Position numbers and translations under genes: made by a program
In this document: positions 1 to 12,412 of the stretch, piece by piece
Layout of the letters: each line of letters begins with the position of its first letter
Numbering within the stretch: the stretch's first letter is position 1
Assembly: GCF_963576615.1 (NCBI RefSeq)
Contig: NC_088711.1
Coordinates: 12,447,869-12,511,868 of the forward strand
Origin: Watersipora subatra
Lineage: Eukaryota > Bryozoa > Gymnolaemata > Cheilostomatida > Watersiporidae
Reading direction: 5' to 3'
Length of the DNA: 64,000 bases
Notes under the pieces: model-generated
What the model saw: only the letters and a program-made list of their open reading frames with translations
Database searches by the model: none
Told to the model about the DNA's origin: nothing

Positions 1-3000
1 CCTTTTACGCCCCAGTTTCTCATTTTTGTAGTTTGAACATTGTGGACATGATCGGAATAAGTTTGTTAATCAACTGTCATAGCACGAAGTGAGTCGAGTT
101 TTATGAATCATAGAAAATTGGTATTTGTCAAAACCAAAGCTAACTACAATTGCAGTTATACAACTTAAAAAGAAACTGAAACAAGAAACTTTTGAAGAGA
201 TCATATTCTCCAGGGAACAAAAAACTTAGAAAATGAGGAATACCCAAAATTGCTTTTTCAGTTATAGGTACACATCTACTATTGTTATATCAACCAATCA
301 GGTGTGATAGAATTTGGAATGCTCTACATAGTGAACCATGTAAAAAAAATCTTTTTGGAGCGCTTGACAAATATGCGGTCAGTTAGGCCGCCTCCAGGTA
401 AATACCCCAGAAATTAATTACCTCATTCGCAAAAAAAGTCGTAAGTATAGAGCATCACAGCTATTCAGTTTATAAAGTAACTTTTATCATTTATATACAG
501 CTGAAATTCTCTGTCCAATGGATTGTTGTAATCAGCTACATATGCAACATGTTTTATGTTATTGTCAATACCATACACCTAACATCGGTGAATACTAACT
601 ATGAACAGTTATTACTTTTGCAATATTCTCCCTTGAACAATATTGCATATGTATAACTTTTTATTAGCAAAGGAAATAATTAACAAAATTATGTTTTTCG
701 TTACATGCCAAAAGAAAAAAAAAGTGAAAACAGAAATCAGGAATTTGAAGTGAGTTGAACAGACGTGTTTTAAAAGTTGGTAATCTAATAGTACTGTGGA
801 AGAGCCAGGATAGTGAATTGAAGGTTGTAGTAACAAAAAGTTCATAAACTGAAACATATGATGGTGGATGTAGTATGTTGGTGTCAGGAAATAGAAAATG
901 ATGTTTGTCATATGGGTGAAAGGGTAAATACAAAAACCTGTAACACAAGTGCAAAAACGAGCAAGTTTGGATGAGGCAATATGTTCATAAATTTATGATG
1001 TGATTAGTGGAAGTGTGATAAGCTGGAATACGTGATGGGTAGTACACAAGTCTTATTATACATGTCTGTAAGAGAAATATCCTTTTTTGCTGTCGATAAG
1101 GTGAGACAGAGACATATATACCAGGGCCCTTGATCAGATGACAATGCATAAGTTGAAAGTTAAACAACAGTGCTGTCTTTTTGTTTATGAAATACACTAT
1201 CTGCATTACATAAAAAAACATGTTTGATGAAAGCTTGCTGCAAACGAGATCAGTATGTTTGAACCATGTATGATCATCACTTATGATGAAGCTAAATAGT
1301 TTTGTTTATTTCTTCTGAGACAGAATATTATCCCCCCCATGTAAATTGAAGGACACAGTATTCATATTGAAATGACAATGTCGGAATACTAAATTAACTA
1401 ACTCGGCACCAACATAATCATAGAACTTTAAAAAAATTGTATTCCCTTTTAAAAACTAAGAACAGCAAGACATAACCTTTACTGTCAGACTTGAATAAAC
1501 CCTCAGACTGATTAAAAGTTTTAATCAGTCTGAGGGTTCAGTAGAGAAATTCGCATGTACCTAACTCTGAAAGCAGATAAACTAAACGAGATTATGAATG
1601 AACAACTCTTAATTGGCAAAAACTCCTAACGAACAACGGCCATAAATTCTACTGTCAGATGGGCCTCAGATGCAGCGCGAAGCACTAGCAATGTTAATCA
1701 GTTTGAGGAGACTCATGGTTGTTCAGTTTATAACGAACTGTAGAAATGGCACCACTGCTCTACCGTACTAACTCGCAACCTACAGGCAGACTATTTATTA
1801 CCAATTGCATGGACAACTCCTGTCTAGGGCACCCCATGTAAGGTTTAGGTCATTATGCTAATACCATCGCTCAGATTATAAAGACCATATTGTTCAGCAA
1901 CAAAAACAGCCCATGCATTGAAAAGTACAATAATACATGTATGTACTTTTATTTACCATCATTATAATAATGATATTCTCATTTGCGATCTTTATCATCG
2001 GAATATTGGCACCAGCATGCGCTTTTACGCTGGACCGTAATTAAATACTAGAGAACTAGTGCTATCGATTTATACCATACTGAGTAGGAGAGTATAATAA
2101 CAGAAATGTTTTTCCATAATTTTATTTTCACTTGTTCCGTTGCTTCATCTTGCGCATGCTAAGTTGTGAGAAGGGTTATACTCTAGCTGTAAACTTTCAC
2201 CTCAAAATGCTCAATTCTCATAAACTTACACTCACTACTTATCATTTCTATGTAACTTAGTTATTTCTTCCTCTGATTTCTTGAGCATCAGTGGAAGAAA
2301 GTAAATATAATATGACACCAGTACCCACTTGAATTTTTTTTAAATGGTCCCACTCAACCTTTCAGTGACAATTCAATTGTGGCAAATAAAAATTTAAACA
2401 TAAACAAGAGCATAACGGAACACATTAAATTGAAGTATAACTTACCTTGACTTATTACGATGCTCGATTCTATAACCTTGTTTTTATTTCTTCATGATTG
2501 CAGCAAATAATGGGACATTTTTGTCAAAGCCTGTGTAACAAGAAACGAACACCAACATGAGCATTCTAACATATATACACTTCAAAAGAATGGTACAATC
2601 AAATATTTAAAAAAATGTCAAGTTCCATCGTTGAAGTCATCAGAAATTCAATAGCTCTCGTGGCTGTTTAAAACGGTAACATACAGTTTGATTTAGCTAT
2701 ATAGTAATCTCTCACTTTTGGCGGTTAATTGAAACCAGCACTCTCGCGATAAGTGAAGATCTAAGAAATAATAACTAATAAACTACCTTGAATATCCAAT
2801 GAAGTCACGTTTTTATTATTTGTAAGCATTTTTCTTCTTAAGTTCATGAGATTATTTTGAGGGTCAAAAGCATGTAAGAGACATGATGAAAGGCGCCACA
2901 TGCATGCTGCACTTTTACACTTCACAAAACGTAACATAAAAAATAGCGAACTGCGATGGATGCCAACACAATTATGTTTGCCTAGTGATCTCACTGAGCC

Positions 3001-4938
3001 AGAATATAAAAGGGATTTATGTATTCTATTTATGATAAATTTCTTGTACCTTCTAAGTTTATAATAAATAGTTTAATGCTGTGAAGTGCTGAAGACGTGA
3101 AAGTTGAATCAGAAACTAGCGAGGGACTATACAAAGTCAAACATTTGAAGTGGTTTAAACACATAAAAAAATCCATTTGGAGTTATCCTACACTAAAGAT
3201 GTAAGTCATGGGCTAAAAACTTGAGTGTTTTTGATACAACTATCTTTTAGAAGAAGCTTATACTTTGTCTAAAACAGTAAAATGCCTTGTGTTTCCATTA
3301 CATGCTGCACTAATTAATAAACTTTACTTTTCATAAACTGAAATATAAACACACTGTATTTTTATTTCACATTTTATGTCGGTGAACTCTAAAAACAACA
3401 AGTTCAAGTCAATTATCTATGTGCATAATCAATACTGTTATACATTTTTACCTCATACTTCTGTCCTGACTTTCCATTAAATTTTGGTTTATCAATTTGA
3501 AATAATTTTAAATACTAGTGAAAATTTGAAAATTTAAACTATCTCAAAAACATTACAATGAAGAAGACCATTAGTCATTTCTGAAATCAAATCAATTCAA
3601 AAGCACACATCTTTAATGATAAAACCGCCGAAACATCAATTAATAATAAAATGGCTAAGTACTGTCCCCTCAGTGTTAAATGTATACCAAAAAATAAAGA
3701 ACCTGTATATAAAAACAAGTTAAAGTACCCCAATATCTCTATTACACAACATCCAAACACAAAAACCATCAAGTAGATTAGAAGATAATATAATTGACAA
3801 ATATATAGAAATATAATTGAAAGTTATCAAATTTCTGATATTCAACCAAAATAAGTTTTCATTTTGACAAATATTTGACAAAGTGTTTGATTATGTAACC
3901 TTCTTTGCTGGAAGGAAACTGCTCCGAAGTATATGCTCCAAAGTACTGCTGCTCTGTATAAGTTGCCTAATCGGCAACTTATGCAGATTTAGTCAATAGC
4001 ACACTAAACTACTTATCTGCGAAGACAGCACCTGTGCATTGAAAAATGTTGTAGCAATTGTATTTGTCAGCAATTTGTGGCTGTTTTTGTATGAACTGTC
4101 CATTGTGGTCAATGATGACAGGCTGGTTGTTTATATATGTTGCTTCTAAAAGCCTATGTTTTAAAATAATCTCTGCTACAATCCAAACAGGAATTTCTAC
4201 ACTTTTTCCCGAAATCTGTCTCGGAGTCTGCCAAAAGCTTTCAAAGTAGTTGACAAACACACCATCAATTCAGTATCAAGTTCGTTTTTATTGGAGACAG
4301 TTGTTACTAGATATTGGAACTTGCTTACCATAGCAAGGTTCTTTCGATTTACCTGCATTTTATAGCCTGCTTCGAATAATTCCAGCAGAGGTTGGGATGG
4401 TTATAGTGTTATTGTTGTTTATTTTTAGCTCAAATTGTTTAACGGAAAGGGAGAAATGAGATAAGATGTCCTGGTCATTGCATGAACATATGCAACAAAT
4501 GCTGTATCATCTGCTAAGATACGCTCTCTTACTAAAGCCAGTACAGCACTTGGCAGCCATCATAGCCTTTGTGTCATGAACGTTAAACAAATCAAGTTGA
4601 CAAGTGATGAAGATGTCAATAAGATGTTAGTGTTTCAACCTTGAGCACATCGATGTTTCTATAAATATATTTATATCTAAAATCATTTATCCGTCATCAC
4701 AAGTTGCTGTTCACTGCTATAGGAAGACAGGAGGTCACTATTAGAGGTTGATCATTGGCTTCAAACGTACTCAATAATCTGTCTTAGTTGACTAAACTCT
4801 GATCATTCCAGTAAGATGCCGATGTAGTACAAAAAAGTATGGTATGTCAAACTAAACTGATATTATGCTATAAAGACTAAAATTTGCAAAAAGTGTACTA
4901 CAAAAACACACAATCCCATTCTCATTTGGTTTTTGTCA
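1..4938. other. Intergenic, no gene recognised
   Basis: I see no exon-like stretch with a recognisable protein family here. The short ORFs are AT-rich and have biased, low-information translations. One 83-codon - strand ORF (4009-4260) has reasonable protein composition, but I cannot match it to a family and it has no clear splice context. A small hairpin with 10-bp arms (3958-3967 / 3973-3982) and the tight hairpin at 1498-1538 are the only structured sequences I noticed. Confidence 0.5.
1498..1538. repeat. Tight perfect hairpin, 20-bp arms, 1-nt loop
   Basis: The left arm 1498-1517 and right arm 1519-1538 are perfect reverse complements around a single G at 1518. No target-site duplication flanks it. 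Such an exact inverted duplication with almost no spacer looks like a template-switch product or a minimal fold-back element. It belongs to the tight-hairpin class seen elsewhere in this window. Confidence 0.85.
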
Positions 4939-7048
4939 AGTCTAATCTACTTGGTGATCTCATTCGCTCCCGTGTGGGTGCATTATAAAGATATCAACTC
5001 GTTAATTTTTTTTAGTTCATTGTTATATTGTGGATGTTAAAATTAAGATCTTTGATCAAAGAAGTAAGAACAAAATGAATAAAGTAAATGTCAATGCTGT
5101 TTTTTTTATTTATTTGTTTTTATTTACAAATATTTATGTTATTGTTGTTATTGTTATGCTATTGAAATCATGACAAGATGACCAAATTCTAAAAGGCGAA
5201 AAGAGGATCAACAAATAAATAGTAAATAGAATATTGTCAATCATCATTGTTTCATCGTTTTCTCTGATTGGTTTCATAGATATTTTGTTTGTTCTGTCCA
5301 TTTACTTTTTATGATAACTCTAACTTGTGTGTGTAGCAAAAACAGAAAAATATTAGCACCATGGCGCTCAGCATTATTCTATCAATAGCTGTAGAATTTC
5401 CTAACTCTGATAATCAACCACATTGTATTACCTCGTAGTTGTCTTCACACTAGACCACTAAATATGGAAGTGGTGTGCCTCATATGATTTAATTTATTTT
5501 GTCAGTGGTTTTCAATTTTTGAGTAGGTGATTTTAATGTTAGCCAGTAGTGCAATAGTGCTATATAAGTTTATAGTGCTTTAGCTGAGCGGTTTTTGTAG
5601 GATTTTTAATGTCTCTTATGGTTCTAGGTTGTCTGTTTATCGACCCGTTTATGTCGATGTCCATCTCATGGAGCTTGAATATTATAATGAGTAAACTGAT
5701 CATTACTTACAAAAAACTCATCCTCTTTTATAACACAAATCATGAACAAGCACACAAAATGAACTCTACAAGTAATAAAATTAAAACTGTTAGTCGATAC
5801 TTGATAAATATTTTGCAATATTTAAATACTTGATAATGTTACATAAATACGCTGAACAAAGTTTTTGATGAAACAAAACGTTTTTTTCTGCCTGAAACTG
5901 ATGTGTTAATGTCCAAATGAACACGGGTTTGAAAGGAAAGGCACTTTTTGTTGATCAAAATAAATATAATTTAAACCGGATGTTAAGGCATTTACAGGCT
6001 ACATCTTGACATAGCACAGCGCTTTCAATCGAATTAAACTTGTTATGACGCGGCCAATCAGATAACCCGAAATCAAGATAAACTACTGAACTAGCAATTT
6101 TGCACCATGATACGAAAATCATTGTGGGTTCCACTACGCTAAGCCGGATTCAAGTGCCTACGAATTTAAGCTGCAGCCCGGTTTCGTCATCGGAGCTTTT
6201 ACATTGCAGAATACTTGAAACAGATCAATTTTTTAATTTGCTCTTTCAACTTTCAAAATTAAAAAAGTCACTGCCATGGTTTAACTGTTGCATTGTCGCA
6301 AGGGTTCTGCACCTGCATGACAGGCCTGCCAACCCAAGAGTGGGACAATGCGTGAGATTTGGTTTTGGTGCAATTGATGTGTCAATGATAATATGTATAA
6401 AATTGTGGAAATTGGGGCAAAAATTGTTTAATTTGTCAGATGTGAGTATTAAAGCCATTAATATTTAGGATTATACCAGGATTATTTTTCAGACAAATTA
6501 TTACTGTCAGATTCTGATGCAAGTTCAACTGGAAGGGAACTTTATTAAACCCTCAAGAAACCAGGTTATATCATAATGCTGAGAACTTAGGTTATGCATG
6601 AGCAGACAACTAACACAATAAAATATGTATGCAGGAGAAAACAACTAACACAAAATACAACAAAAATCTCACGCATTTCTCACGCATTTTAGTTTTTTCT
6701 TTGGTGCGTGAGTCTCACGCCCAATACGTGAGAGTTGGCAGGTATGCCTGCACAGCATTTTTTGGATAGTTAAATCGCTATTACTTTTATAGGTGATAAA
6801 TACATCGAATAATTAATGATATTTGCGAAGTCCGTTATCATTGTTAGTAGTTCGTTTTACTGTTTTCTGTTGCCAAATGGCCTTTTCGCCGTACGACTGA
6901 CGAAGCAGCTTATAGTCTGTGTCACGTGTTTAGGGACGAGTTATATTATACCCAATTAATCTGAATCTACACACAGCAGTATGAACGAGGTGATATCTTT
7001 ATAATGCATCCACACGGAAGCGAATGAGATAACCAAGTAGACTAGACT
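4939..7048. mobile_element. Inverted-repeat-bounded segment (~2.1 kb), probable old DNA transposon
   Basis: The 65-bp stretch 4939-5003 reappears inverted at 6984-7048 with only a handful of mismatches; both contain a motif like CTACTTGGTGATCTCATTCG. The arms face outward as terminal inverted repeats. The interior has no recognisable transposase. It contains a second small TIR-like pair at 6321 and 6750. No clear target duplication is visible. A non-autonomous or decayed DNA transposon is the simplest reading; the superfamily is unknown. Confidence 0.6.
6321..6750. repeat. Small TIR-like element inside the larger inverted-repeat segment
   Basis: The left end starts CAGGCCTGCCAAC. The right end, read on the other strand, starts CAGGCATACCTGCCAACTC and runs into repeated GCGTGAG motifs; the same GCGTGAG motif lies inside the left end. 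I infer a short non-autonomous DNA element. No exact target duplication was found, so the boundaries are approximate. Confidence 0.4.
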
Positions 7049-7369
7049 AGACAGCATCAATATTAAACTTGCTTTGCAATCTTCTTCTATTTTGACTATG
7101 TTTAGTTTGTGCCCTTTTGCTTAGCTTGTGTGAACTAATTTTATTATTACTGGTTCAGGTACTAGTGAAGTTGGTAAGCTATTGTAAGCAATACTGATAT
7201 ATACAAATGAAACATACTTCTTTATTCCATAAGTCAAACAATTAAAATACACAATTAACAAAATTCTAAACAATAATATGACAAAAGATTGAAATAGCCA
7301 AGAATAATTACTCCCTTAATCGAACAGTCGTCCATGTTTATTACTCAGTCTCGTATGGGTGTGAGTCTT

Positions 7370-7546
7370 TGTTGTATAATCGTAATACTCTTTTAGAGAT
7401 CAATACTTATGTAGTATTGTTTCCTTATTCTCGTAATGCTATTATATTAACGTATCGAGATTCAGTCAGTTTCCGGTTAAATAAATGTTCACCGAAATAT
7501 TCATTTCCAAGTTACATCCTTCGCATCAGTATGCTAAAACACAACA
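7370..7546 (+). repeat. 5' LTR of Ty3/gypsy element
   Basis: This 177-bp repeat matches the 3' LTR except at two positions (an A/G around base 26 and a T/A around base 80). Its terminal inverted bases are TGTTG...CAACA. It is preceded by the 5-bp target duplicate GTCTT. Confidence 0.93.
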
Positions 7547-7563
7547 TGGTGCCCAGTACGTGC
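7547..7563 (+). promoter_or_regulatory. Primer-binding site candidate
   Basis: TGGTGCCCAGTACG immediately abuts the 5' LTR end. The leading TGG would pair with the CCA end of a primer tRNA, as expected for reverse-transcription priming. I cannot assign the tRNA from memory. Confidence 0.7.
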
Positions 7564-7620
7564 TAATTCTAGATGCACAAACATTTATTGCATATATTTA
7601 GATACGTTCTCTAACATATA

Positions 7621-10600
7621 ATGCCAAAATTTAATCCTCCGAAGGAGTTTGACTTTGACCCGGCAAACTGGACGGAATGGTTTGCTCGTTGGAACCGCTA
7701 TCATGCAGTAGCGAAGCTCAGTGAAGATGAAGAGCAGTTACAGATAGACAGTTTCTTATACTGCCTAGGAAGTAAAAGTGAAGGCATATTTAATGGCCTA
7801 AGTCTGTCCGCTGATGATGCAAAGAGCTACAAAAAAGTTACTGAAGCTTTTCAGAAATATTTTACCATACGTAAATACATTATTTATGAAAGGGCTAGGT
7901 TCTTCAGACGCGATCAACAGCCAGGAGAGACAGTTGAGCAATATATCTGCGCCCTTAATGACATTGCAGACAGGTGTGAGTTTTCAAACAGGTCTGAGCA
8001 AATGCGAGACCGTATAGTAGTTGGCATCCTCGACACTGACTGCAGCCGTGAAATGCAAAAGATGAATGTGGACCAGCTAACAGAAGGAGTTGCCATTAAC
8101 ATGGCCGGACAATCAGAAGAGGTGGACAAACACATGAAAGACTTGGCTGAGCATGCTGGAGCTGCGGCAAACAAATCTGACACTGTCGACGCCGTCTCAA
8201 GAGTTCAAAGCAGCAGCAGACATAAATCTAGGAGCAACCACCTAGCGAGTAGTAACATCAGTAAGCAGAGTAATAACACTCCATGCGGCAGATGTGGATA
8301 TTTGACGCATACAAGAGGAACATGCCCTGCCAAAGATGTTAGCTGTAAATCTTGTGGAAAGGTCAGTCACTATGCTAAAGTGTGTAGATCTAAATCTGAA
8401 CCCAACATCAGCCAAGTAGAAGAAGAAGAACGGATATTACTTGGTGAAATAACCGACACCAGTGTGGGCGTGTGGACAAAAACCATCTCTGTCGACAAGC
8501 TCAATGCGCCCGTTCAGTTCAAGTTGGACACCGGCACAGACGTTTCCATACTACCTAGTACACTCTGTGTACATGTAGCCCTTGAAAAAACAAAGAAACA
8601 GTTTGTAGGCCCGGGTAACATTAAGATACCAGTACTAGGTTCATTTAGGGCTGTACTTACTGTCAATAACGTTAATCATAGTGAAACAATGTATGTTGTA
8701 AATCAAACCAAAGCGTTACTTAGTCGCAGTGCATGTGTTAAACTAGGTTTGATATCTTGTGAATGTGATGTAGACTCTGTTTACGATACTACTGAACCTT
8801 ATGTATTTCGTAGTGAGTTTCCTAAACTTTTTCAAGGCTTGGGTAAGATGAAACAGGAAGTAGGCATAGAATTACGCCCAGACTGCAGACCCTTCGCTAT
8901 CAACACCCCACGGTCCGTGCCCTATCCGTTGTTGCCTAATGTTAAACAAGAGCTAGCTGATATGGTTACCAAAGGTGTCGTGTCCCCCGTCAGTGAGCCT
9001 ACCGATTGGTGCGCCCCTATGGTTGTTGTTCCCAAAGCCAACAAAAAAGTCCGAATTTGTGTTGACTACACAGAATTAAACAAAGTTGTCCGTCGAGAGG
9101 TTCACCCAATGGCTCACGTTGAGTCAAGTCTTGCCAAACTCAGAAATGGTACCATTTTTACTGTCCTTGATGCCAATTCCGGTTTTTACCAAATTCCTCT
9201 CTCCCCTAAAGCAAAAATGTTAACCACGTTCTTGTCTCCATTTGGTAGGTTTGCTTTTAATCGGTTGCCTTTCGGTCTGTCATCTAGCCCAGAGTTGTAT
9301 TCCAAAATTGTGTCTCAAGTTCTGGATGGCCTCGAAGGCGTAATAGTCCATATGGATGATGTGTGCATATGGGAAAATCCACTGCTGAGCATGATGCCAG
9401 AGTTCGTGCTGTGTTGAGTAGGATGATTGAGGCTGGTATGACTCTAAATGTTGATAAGTGCAAGTTCTCCTGCAGCAGCATAAAATTTCTCGGTCATGTC
9501 ATATCTGCTTCTGGTATTCGCGCTAACCCTGAGGCTATTCAAGGCATTGAAAGTTTTGCCACGCCAACCTGTGTTAAGGATGTCCGTAGTTTCTTAGGTA
9601 TGGCAAACCAGCTCAGCAAGTTCACCACCAAGCTTGGTGAACTCAGTGCTCCTTTGCGAGAGTTACTTCACAAAAATTCTGTGTGGATTTGGGATAAAGC
9701 TCAGGAGCAAGCGTTCAATGGTGTCAAGGAAAAGTTGAAGCGTTCAGTGGAACTTGCACCATATAGCCCACAACGTGAAACAGTTATACACACAGACGCC
9801 TCTCGAGGTGGCATCGGTGCTGCCTTGTTTCAAGTGCAAGATGATGGGGAGTTGCGATTAGTCAGTGCAGCTTCTCGAGCGCTAAGTGAAACCGAGAAAC
9901 GGTATGCCACTATTGAGCAGGAAGCTTTAGGTGTTGTCTGGGCATGCGAAAAGTTTCGAGATTATATCATAGGCCTGAAAGTAGTGATAAAAACCGATCA
10001 CAAGCCCTTGGTCCCACTACTAAACGACATAGAATTAGACAAAAACCTAGCCCGTATCCAGAGGTTTCGAATGCGTCTCATGAGGTTTCACTATCGTGTT
10101 GAACACATCTCAGGAAAGAATAACGTTACTGCTGACGCGTTGTCACGTTCTCTTGGTCCTATCAGTGAAGATGATGTTATGTTAATGGAGAATGTTGAGT
10201 TGTTTGCTGTGTCAGCACTTTATTGCACTGCCTCATCACCTCGTTTAGAGGAGTTGAAAGTTCAACAAGAGCATGATGAGGTCACCTCTCGTGTTCTCAG
10301 TTATGTGAGGTCTGGCTGGCCTACGTACCTCCCTTCTCATGAGATTTTACTACGTCCCTATTTTGAGTGCCGCTCTAGGCTTTCTATAGTTGATGGTGTC
10401 CTGGTTTTTGATGACCGTATCGTAATCCCCCAAATTGAGCGTCTCTCTCGGTCCTTGAAAAAATTCACAGTGGCCATTTTGGTATTGTAAAGTGCCGAGC
10501 TAGAGCTGCCCAATCAGTATGGTGGCCTAGCATGTCCCAACAGATAGCTGAAATGGTGCGTAGGTGTGAATCGTGCAGGAAGGAGTCTAATGTTCAGCAA

Positions 10601-11429
10601 GCTCCTCTTCTCCGTTCGGAATTCCCAAACCGTCCTTGGGAAAAACTAGGCAGTGATTTGTTTTTTTTACAGCAAAGGGTATTTGCTAATAGTAGATTAT
10701 CATTCTCAATTTATTGAAGTTGCATTGTTAAAAGAGACCACTAGTTCCAAAGTGATCTTACACATGAAGAGTATTTTTGCCCGCCATGGAGTCCCTGAGG
10801 TATTAATTTCGGACAATGGCCCTCAGTATGCCTCAGATGAGTTCAGGTCTTTTGCTAAGGCGTACAGGTTCACACATATCACCAGTTCTTCCAAACACCC
10901 ACAAGGAAATGGTGCCGCTGAACGGGCAGTCCAGACCATGAAGAAAATCCTCAAGAAAGAGCCAGATCCTTATTTAGGTCTGATGGCATACAGGTCTTCT
11001 CCATTAGAAAATGGTCTCTCCCCGTCTGAACTGCTAATGAGTCGCAAAATTCGCACAACACTACCCTCTCTGCCTTCAGTTCTAACTCCCAAACAACCAG
11101 ATCTGGAAGCTGTCCGTTCCAAAGAGTCCCTCAGTCGAATTCAGTGTAAAGCTAACTTTGATGAAAGACGTCGTGTTGTAGTCCCGCCTTGCCTTAGTCC
11201 AGGTAGTAATGTTCATGTTCGAGACTTGAAACGAGACGCTGAAGTTGTTGGTTGTTCCCCCACAACGCCCCGTTCAGTGGTGGTGCAGGATAGCAGGGGG
11301 AGTGTAGTCAGGCGGAATATCACTAACATAGTTCCGTTAGAACCAACCGATTCTCCCAAAGTAAATGATAGTGCAAAACAGTCTAGTTTTGGCCGAACTA
11401 TTAGGCCACGTAAAATTTTAGATCTCTAG
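7621..11429 (+). CDS. gag-pol polyprotein of Ty3/gypsy element, interrupted by three frameshifts
   Basis: The reading frame opens at ATG 7621. Visible in order: a gag region; two CX2CX4HX4C zinc knuckles (about 8284-8390); a retropepsin motif, LDTGTD (about 8525); reverse transcriptase with the catalytic MDD box (about 9352-9360); RNase H with HTDAS (about 9790) and TDHKPLV (about 9995); an integrase HHCC zinc region (about 10460-10590); and integrase core D, DNGPQY and E residues (about 10640-10930). The frame is lost at about 9371-9377 (GGGAAAA), at the A6 run near 10459, and at the T8 run near 10662. The pieces are 7621-9417, 9363-10490, a stretch around 10466-10717, and 10653-11429. I see no premature stop apart from these shifts. 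As read, it is not a functional single polyprotein; indels or homopolymer sequencing errors both fit. Confidence 0.9.
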
Positions 11430-11587
11430 TAAATTGCATATAGTACGCTATGCTTTCGACAATCCTGTCAACATTACTATATTGAATAATGGTTTTATTC
11501 ATATATTGCTTTACGTAGTTTGTAGTAGTAGTTTTATCCATTCGTGTTTTGTGGCCTGCTATTTGGCTGTTTTATTTTATCAACCCA

Positions 11588-11598
11588 GGAAAGGGAGA
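11588..11598 (+). promoter_or_regulatory. Polypurine tract
   Basis: An uninterrupted purine run (GGAAAGGGAGA) lies directly upstream of the 3' LTR. This is the position used to prime plus-strand synthesis in LTR retrotransposons. Confidence 0.8.
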
Positions 11599-11775
11599 TG
11601 TTGTATAATCGTAATACTCTTTTGGAGATCAATACTTATGTAGTATTGTTTCCTTATTCTCGTAATGCTATTATATAAACGTATCGAGATTCAGTCAGTT
11701 TCCGGTTAAATAAATGTTCACCGAAATATTCATTTCCAAGTTACATCCTTCGCATCAGTATGCTAAAACACAACA
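11599..11775 (+). repeat. 3' LTR of Ty3/gypsy element
   Basis: This is 177 bp, the same length as the 5' LTR, with two substitutions. It is followed directly by the second copy of the GTCTT target duplicate (11776-11780). Confidence 0.93.
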
Positions 11776-11849
11776 GTCTTGACAGTCAAACAAGAGTCAT
11801 ACCAGTCTATAGATATACAGACTCAAAAGTTGAGATAGTGAAAAAGAGG

Positions 11850-12020
11850 CTCTGCTGATGTTGGAGGAAGAGGCTCCAAATTCAGGGGATAGAGGCTCTG
11901 CAGTCGCAAGGGGAAGAGAGCTCAGCAGGTGGTGGAGGAAGAGGCTCTGCAGGCAAGGGAGGGAGAAAGGCTCCGCAGGCAGAAGAAGTGTCTTAGGAGG
12001 CAGAAGGGAAAAAGGCTGAG
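11850..12020. repeat. Purine-rich imperfect tandem repeat
   Basis: Variants of GAGGCTCTGCAGG and GGAGGAAGAGGCTC recur about six times with irregular spacing. The purine/pyrimidine strand bias is strong. It could be a decayed minisatellite or a Gly/Ser-Arg-type coding repeat. No frame stays open over all of it on the + strand. Confidence 0.45.
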
Positions 12021-12073
12021 TCATTGGAGTTGTTGTCTTTTATAGATATCTATATTAGCCTGTGAGAAGGTGT

Positions 12074-12412
12074 TTAAGCGCTCTGCTCTTTATGTTGCAG
12101 AGGGTTAGCAATTGAGTGGACTTGTTTCAAGTACATCATGGGTGTATAATGATTGGAAATATGACCAATTTCAATAGTTTTGTTTGTGTCTAGTAGAGAT
12201 CTAATTTCATTTGAGGGTTTTCTGGCAGGCCAATTGATGTCTTTTTCCTCATGGTTTACTTTCACTGGTGGTTTATAATTCGCTTGTAGATCGATATATG
12301 GTGACTGTTTATTCTGATTGTTCTTTGATGTATTGAGTGTCATCTTCATTGTAATATTGGATGGCTGAGGCATTGTATTCATTCTAGCATCTGTGTTTGT
12401 TAATATTTCCAT
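12074..12412 (-). CDS. Hypothetical ORF, 112 aa, unassigned
   Basis: This is an uninterrupted ATG-to-TAA ORF with balanced codon use and a hydrophilic translation rich in Asn, Thr, Lys and Pro, unlike the Phe/Ile/Leu-rich noise ORFs around it. I see no signal peptide, membrane span or known motif. It may be one exon of an unrecognised - strand gene or a relic of a transposon ORF. I do not recognise it, and chance cannot be excluded. Confidence 0.25.
   Translation of the reverse strand: MEILTNTDARMNTMPQPSNITMKMTLNTSKNNQNKQSPYIDLQANYKPPVKVNHEEKDINWPARKPSNEIRSLLDTNKTIEIGHISNHYTPMMYLKQVHSIANPLQHKEQSA

Larger units (their letters stand above)
7370..11775 (+). mobile_element. Full-length Ty3/gypsy LTR retrotransposon
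   Basis: The element is 4406 bp with identical-length 177-bp LTRs (7370-7546 and 11599-11775), which begin TGTTG and end CAACA. A 5-bp target duplication, GTCTT, sits at 7365-7369 and 11776-11780. A primer-binding-site candidate starting TGG directly follows the 5' LTR, and a purine-rich tract directly precedes the 3' LTR. The domain order gag zinc knuckles, protease, RT, RNase H, integrase is that of Ty3/gypsy (Metaviridae-type) elements. The two LTRs differ at only two positions, so the insertion is recent. It resembles Mag-like or K02A2.6-like invertebrate elements, but the clade assignment is tentative. Confidence 0.95.

Noticed and set aside
6100..6468. 122-codon + strand ORF
   Set aside because: It overlaps the left end of a TIR-like element, has mixed noise-like composition, and its best frame carries no motif.
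9363..9420. Programmed -1 frameshift in the retrotransposon
   Set aside because: The GGGAAAA heptamer is not in the required codon register, and two further shifts occur at other homopolymers; indels or sequencing errors are more likely.
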